DNA of 64,000 bases from Hansfordia pulvinata (Eukaryota; Ascomycota; Sordariomycetes; Xylariales), in assembly GCA_006538405.1 (NCBI GenBank), contig BJKQ01000009.1, forward strand, positions 1,250,001 through 1,314,000. Reading direction: 5' to 3'. The translations under genes were made by a program, and so were the position numbers. The notes under the pieces are model-generated. The model was not told the origin of the DNA. It did no database searches and saw only the letters and a list, made by a program, of their open reading frames with translations. Shown piece by piece: positions 60,776 to 64,000 of this stretch (the stretch's first letter is position 1; the number at the start of each line of letters is the position of its first letter).

Positions 60776-62701
60776 GCTGGGCCGTTGATGCCTGAAGCAC
60801 CAGCCGGCTGACTACAGCTCTGGGTCTTGACGTGCGGGTGTTTGTGTTCCCGTGTTTGCCGGCGCGTCGCTTGTTTGCTTGCTGGCTTGTATGTACGTGC
60901 GAGGTAGATGCGAGCGCAGGCGCAGGCTTGCGGGCGGACAAGGGTCTACGATTGGTCCGGCGGCAACTGCAGAAACAAGGTTGATTCAGACAGTGGCAGC
61001 ATCTACGGGCGCGACCAAGCGTGTACTATGAAGAAAATGATGGGGCCGCTGGTCAAATGGAGGCCAGTAAGTATCCGATCGCTCGAAGCCGGGGCCGTCG
61101 TGGCGGGCTTGCGTTTGATACGCTCCGTCCCGTTGTGAGCACTGGCACCGTTGTCGAAGATGTGCGCGTGGAAGCGCGCGGCGAATGAAGTTTGAGTAGG
61201 GTGGTGAAGGGGTGAGGGAGGGTCAAGAAGATCACGCGACTAGCCGCGCGTGAATGTGGTGCAGGGCCGTGGACCCTGGGCTGACAAGTTGGAGCGCGAT
61301 CAGAAGCGTGTTGATGAAGCTCCAAGGGGGATCGATGCGCCCTCAACCTAAGTAGTGGTGAAAGGGGAAGACACGCGACGAGGTGGCAAGTCTGGAGAGA
61401 AAGAAAGAGTGGAAGACCAGAAAATCTGGGGTGGCGCGCGGGTGATGCTGCTGCTGATGGGGCGCGTCGTGCCGTGCGCGATTAGCAACCGTGGAAGGGA
61501 CCAGAAGGGTGAGAGATGGAGAGATGGCGCAGCTGGGTGGCCAAGGTGCGTCGCAAGAAGTTCGATGGAAGGAATGCGGTCGCGGGGAGGAGGCGACAGC
61601 GATGCCGATGCAATCGACGCGAAAAGGGCACGGAAGATGGGGACGGAAAAGTGATCAAGGCAGCCGACCCCGAATTCTTTGCCAGATGTTGGGGGAGATG
61701 CCCTCGGATGGGAGGGATTCGCAGGAAAAGGGTGTATGCAAATTGCACCAACTTCCCATCAACCCGGCATCGCTACATCGACGCTACTTACACGATACAC
61801 GTGGGAGGGCTGGGCTGAGCTGGGGAGGCATAGAAAGTGCCCACGTTCTCGCGATCTGCAGGATGACAGCCGCGAACCCGACAAGTATCCTCGTGCCACA
61901 CGCAGCCAGAGAGATGAGTACGTGAGCATACGACTACGAGTACAACTGAGCTTGCCACAACCACGCCTTGATGTGAGTGGCCAGATGTATCTGCCTGTAG
62001 CTGCTCTGTGTCAACGCGGGAGGCAGCGCCGTGCGTGTATCTAGCTGATTGCCTGTCAGCTGGCAGCCGGGCTACCTTTCAAGGCTGGCACTCGGCGCCT
62101 GCCTCCTGCTCCCTGTACCTACCCGACACACATGTACCTCCGCAGCTATATCTACATGTAGGTATCAGCTTAGTGGTACCTGACAGTGTAGGTACTGAGT
62201 ATGGCTGGTGACTTGGGAGGTCAGCGGGTTAGGCCGATGTACATGGAATAGATCTCTAGATGGGCTGCGGAAAGGGCGAGGCATGGGAGAAGATACATAG
62301 ATACTTCTCTGGCACCCCACTTACTGAAATGCAAGTACGACGGGAGACCTCGTACGCGAGTGAGGCCTTGCCCACTCGCGGGGGCATGCGAGTAAAGCCC
62401 GGGACACGCACTGAGCTCCTGCCTAGAGCTGGAGCTCTCTCGAAGCAGCCCACCCGCCTGTGGGCTGCCGCCGTCATTCTGCCTATCAGCCTTCCCACCC
62501 CCCATCACCGACCTTATCGAGCCCGGCCCCGAACCATCGCCATCCCTCCAACCGCCATCACGTCGTCGCCGCTCTTCCATCGACGCGCCTCACCACCATC
62601 GCAAACTCCGTCGAGCCCATAGCTGGACTGGCTCGAACGCTGCCCCGTCGCACCCCTCCAGCGCTCCGCTATCCTCCCGCTGCCGCCCCCCTCCCGCCGT
62701 C
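60776..62701. other. Divergent intergenic region, BYE1 and PRE9
   Basis: A 1.9 kb spacer with both promoters. It contains TACGAGTA at 61935-61942 and several TACCTA/TAGGTA elements between 62110 and 62200. The region just before PRE9 (62490-62700) is C-rich. No extra gene is seen. Confidence 0.5.
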
Positions 62702-63825
62702 ATGTCTCGCCGTTACGATTCCCGAGTAAGCTCCCCTCTACCGCCACCACCATGATTTTTGTTGGATCTGCGACGTCGCTCGACAATATGGAGTTGCTCC
62801 TGAGGCTGTACCTGCACGCCGCAGGCTACGGGTGCTCCCCCTGGGCTTTCCGCACAAGCGTGCCCGAGTGCCTACGTTCCCCCTTCCCCCCTTCACTAAC
62901 TCACATCACCTGCAGACTACCATCTTCTCTCCTGAGGGTCGCCTGTATCAGGTCGAATATGCCCTCGAGGCCATTTCCCACGCCGGCACGGCCATCGGCA
63001 TTCTTGCCAAAGACGGTATCGTCTTGGCCGCAGAGCGCAAGGTCACCTCGAAGCTGCTGGAACAGGACACTTCGGCTGAGAAGCTGTACATCCTCAATGA
63101 GTATGCTCATCGCCCTTACCCCCTCCCTGGGTCGCGATCCGATCACAGGCTCGTGGTTGCTTCTACGTACAGACAGGGCAAGGTGACACGTGCTGACACA
63201 CACTCGGGTAGCAACATGATCTGCGCCGTCGCCGGCATGACCGCTGATGCCAATATCCTCATCAACTACGCCCGCCAAGCCGCCCAGCGCTACCTCCTTA
63301 CCTACAACGAAGAGATCCCTTGCGAACAGCTTGTACGGAGACTTTGCGATCTGAAGCAGGGCTACACTCAACACGGTGGCCTGCGACCATTTGGTGTTTC
63401 GTTCATCTACGCTGGTTGGGACCCCCAGAGGCAGTTCCAGCTCTACCTCAGCAACCCCTCGGGCAACTATGGCGGCTGGAAGGCCACGAGTGCCGGTGCC
63501 AACAATGCGAGCGCATCCAGCTTGCTCAAGCAAGACTACAAGGAGGACTGCACCCTGAAGGAAGCCTGCGGCATGGCCGTTAAGGTATTGAGCAAGACGA
63601 TGGACTCGACTAAGCTCAGCAGCGAAAGAAGTAAGTTCCCGTCTTACTAATCGGCTAGCTAGCCCGTCACAGTTTGCTGACGACATTCTTTGTGCAGTCG
63701 AGTTCGCGACAGTGGGACAGACCAAGGACGGCAAGATCTACCACCGTCTTTGGAGCGCAGACGAGATTACGACCCTCCTCAAGGAACACGACATGGCGAA
63801 GGACGACAACACGGAGGAAAAATAG
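62702..63825 (+). CDS. PRE9: 20S proteasome subunit alpha (Pre9/PSMA4 type)
   Basis: A structural alpha-ring subunit of the 20S proteasome. Four exons (62702-62725, 62916-63100, 63212-63630, 63698-63825) total 756 nt, 251 aa. The first exon codes only MSRRYDSR, and exon 2 continues [20 protein letters not shown], the proteasome alpha signature. Further matches to yeast Pre9 are [34 protein letters not shown] and [20 protein letters not shown]. The C-terminus is acidic and basic ([14 protein letters not shown]) as in the family. The 190-nt first intron is long for this window. Codon phases are consistent at all junctions. The coding part is complete within the window. Confidence 0.96.
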
Positions 63826-64000
63826 ACGAACAGGATGAAGATCGCCGTGCCGGTAGCTGGGGGCGATGATGACGCCAGGACCGCGGAGACATAGAGGCCA
63901 GTCACAGCAACAGCACAGCTGGCTCTTAATGACGAGACATTTGCCATCAAGCGACTGAAACACGTCCAAGCCGATGCGATTTGGAGACGGCCATCTTGGA
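63826..64000. other. 3' flank of PRE9
   Basis: The end of the window after the PRE9 stop. Probably 3' UTR; nothing else is seen. Confidence 0.4.

Overview
The window looks like nuclear DNA of a GC-rich filamentous ascomycete (Pezizomycotina, most likely a Sordariomycete). The evidence is short GT..AG introns of about 55-150 nt with CTNAC-type branch points, pyrimidine-rich leaders, and typical fungal proteins: a Zn2Cys6 regulator, a secreted DPP IV, a cutinase-like hydrolase, a Bye1 PHD/SPOC factor and an MDM1 sorting nexin. I cannot name the species. I rebuilt 17 protein-coding genes by joining exons. In the 14 read as intact, the exon lengths sum to whole codons. I saw no rRNA, tRNA, CRISPR array or transposon.

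Layout. 1.4-4 kb: QCR6 (respiratory complex III hinge) and a WBP2-like GRAM/PPGY protein, both minus strand. 4-15 kb: an 11 kb stretch with no recognisable gene, rich in simple repeats and short palindromes. 15-25 kb: a formin-type GBD/FH3 protein (minus), then TRM8 and MDM1 (plus). 28-33 kb: an SRSF1-like splicing factor with a 6-nt exon and a 509-nt intron, then a glutathione transferase. 34-36.5 kb: a Zn2Cys6 transcription factor. 39.9-41.3 kb: a secreted cutinase-like hydrolase. 44-46.8 kb: an unknown protein and a degenerate vWA protein. 47-51.7 kb: DPP IV and a MYND zinc-finger protein (minus). 53-56.2 kb: homogentisate 1,2-dioxygenase facing an FAD aromatic monooxygenase. 57.6-63.8 kb: BYE1 and, divergently, proteasome subunit PRE9.

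Most genes are unrelated housekeeping functions (respiration, tRNA modification, ER-vacuole tethering, splicing, transcription, proteolysis), so this is an ordinary chromosomal segment and not a single gene cluster. The only neighbours that might share a pathway are the HGD/FAD-monooxygenase pair (aromatic ring opening).

The most unusual signals are in the non-coding DNA and in gene structure. The octamer TACGAGTA (either strand) occurs at least 33 times, all outside the coding genes. A second family of TACCTA/TAGGTA palindromes occupies the same spacers. One regulator has a stop-free, 3n-length intron inside its zinc cluster. Three genes carry six apparent one-base deletions, all of the same sign and all in G/C-rich runs, which look more like sequence errors than decay.
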